DNA of 64,000 nucleotides from Aequorivita sublithincola DSM 14238 (GTDB taxonomy: Bacteria > Bacteroidota > Bacteroidia > Flavobacteriales > Flavobacteriaceae). Below the pieces are notes generated by a model. That model saw only the letters and a program-made list of their open reading frames with translations. It had not been told where the DNA came from and did no database searches. The DNA lies in contig NC_018013.1 of the NCBI RefSeq assembly GCF_000265385.1, positions 523,001 through 587,000 on the forward strand, in the 5' to 3' direction. Shown one piece after another: positions 63,395-64,000 of the stretch (within the stretch, counting starts at the first letter, position 1; each line of letters opens with the position of its first letter). The position numbers were made by a program, and so were the translations under genes.

Positions 63395-64000
63395 TTAAAG
63401 CTCTAACAAATCATTAGTCTTACGAACCCCTTCAGCACTTTCTTTCATGTGTGCTTTTTCGGCATCGTTTAATTCTAGTTCAACGATTTTTTCGATACCG
63501 TTTCTTCCTAAAATAACTGGAGCACCGATACAAATATCTTTCAAACCGTATTCGCCATCAAGCATTACGGAGCAAGGAAACATTTTCTTTTGGTCGCAAG
63601 CAATTGCCTGTACCAGTCCAGAAACTGCTGCTCCTGGAGCATACCAAGCTGAAGTTCCTAATAATTTAGTAAGTGTAGCTCCACCAACTTTGGTGTCTTC
63701 CATTACTTGATCCATTCTTTCTTCAGAAATAAATTTACTTACAGGAACACTATTTCTTGTTGCCAAACGTGTTAATGGTACCATTCCAGTATCACTGTGA
63801 CCGCCAATTACCATTCCGTCCACATCGCTAATTGGTGCGCCCAAAGCTTCTGCCAAACGATATTTGAAACGAGCGCTATCTAAAGCTCCACCCATTCCAA
63901 TGATTTTACTTTTATCTAAACCTGATGTTTTATGAACCAAATAGGCCATTGTATCCATCGGGTTGCTCACTACGATTATAATAGTTTTAGGAGAATGTTT
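63395..64000 (-). CDS. mdh: Malate dehydrogenase, 5' end cut by window edge
   Basis: NAD-dependent enzyme of the TCA cycle converting malate and oxaloacetate. The C-terminal 201 or so codons are present. Recognised by IIIVVSNPMDTMAYLVHKTS near the edge, GMGGALDSARFKYRLAEALG, and the catalytic-loop VDGMVIGGHSDTGMVPL with the active-site His. The end SAEGVRKTNDLLEL is typical of the LDH-like MDH group. The frame continues through the window edge (KTIIIVVSNP), so the gene is partial here, not truncated. Confidence 0.95.
   Translation of the reverse strand, partial: KHSPKTIIIVVSNPMDTMAYLVHKTSGLDKSKIIGMGGALDSARFKYRLAEALGAPISDVDGMVIGGHSDTGMVPLTRLATRNSVPVSKFISEERMDQVMEDTKVGGATLTKLLGTSAWYAPGAAVSGLVQAIACDQKKMFPCSVMLDGEYGLKDICIGAPVILGRNGIEKIVELELNDAEKAHMKESAEGVRKTNDLLEL

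Overview
The window looks like chromosomal DNA from a member of the Flavobacteriaceae (Bacteroidota). Evidence: AT-rich DNA; many starts preceded by the Bacteroidota -7 element TAnnTTTG rather than a Shine-Dalgarno sequence; a short primary sigma factor; a SusC/SusD pair; the lipoprotein TamL; exosortase XrtF; an AccD without its zinc ribbon; an archaeal-type ProS; and a fused SecDF. Genus cannot be fixed from sequence reading alone. Both ends cut genes: a TrmH-family methyltransferase on the left and malate dehydrogenase on the right.

Layout. 1-8,130: housekeeping genes (trmH-like, tamL, fbaA, accD, rpsO, pnp). 8,270-13,540: an accessory, decaying patch. It holds three tandem outer-membrane barrel paralogues (the middle one broken), two intact lipoproteins, a lipoprotein pseudogene, an ECF sigma factor with a membrane partner, and a newly noticed remnant of a second copy of that sigma gene. 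13,660-17,420: rpoD, rpe, a YpdA-like reductase and an MtfA-like peptidase. 17,550-22,212: an orphan SusD/SusC pair. 22,590-30,290: a run of minus-strand genes dominated by copper handling (DUF3347 lipoprotein, HYC_CC_PP protein, CopA ATPase, TonB-dependent receptor, periplasmic HMA protein, Csp-type copper store), ending in a 33-residue basic peptide and a conserved protein with a CarD/UvrD-like N-terminus. 30,329-33,270: exosortase F and its partner, a GAF/fRMsr-like protein and an orphan MacB-like permease. 33,429-40,600: purH, then the rod-shape cluster mreB-mreC-mreD-mrdA-rodA. 40,665-49,913: NucA-type nuclease, OppC-like permease, Prc protease, surE, coaD, rpsT, tRNA-Glu, proS and a low-complexity lipoprotein. 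50,032-62,765: a FadL-type porin, folE, cysS, yidD, lgt, a DUF192 lipoprotein, secDF and a B12-dependent ribonucleotide reductase. 62,892-64,000: a stop-interrupted small secreted protein and mdh.

How genes work together. mreBCD-mrdA-rodA build the lateral wall and overlap by a few bases. In the copper cluster, copA and the receptor gene overlap by four bases (ATGA). XrtF and its partner overlap the same way. Lgt would lipidate the many lipoproteins seen here, SecDF helps export them, and TamL belongs to the outer-membrane assembly machinery.

Most of the window is ordinary. The parts most worth a second look are the decaying sigma/lipoprotein/barrel patch at 8.3-13.5 kb, the copper cluster with no linked regulator, and recurrent AACT-rich spacer sequences just before start codons. 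I did not find a convincing, wholly new defence or mobile system, CRISPR array, transposase or phage.
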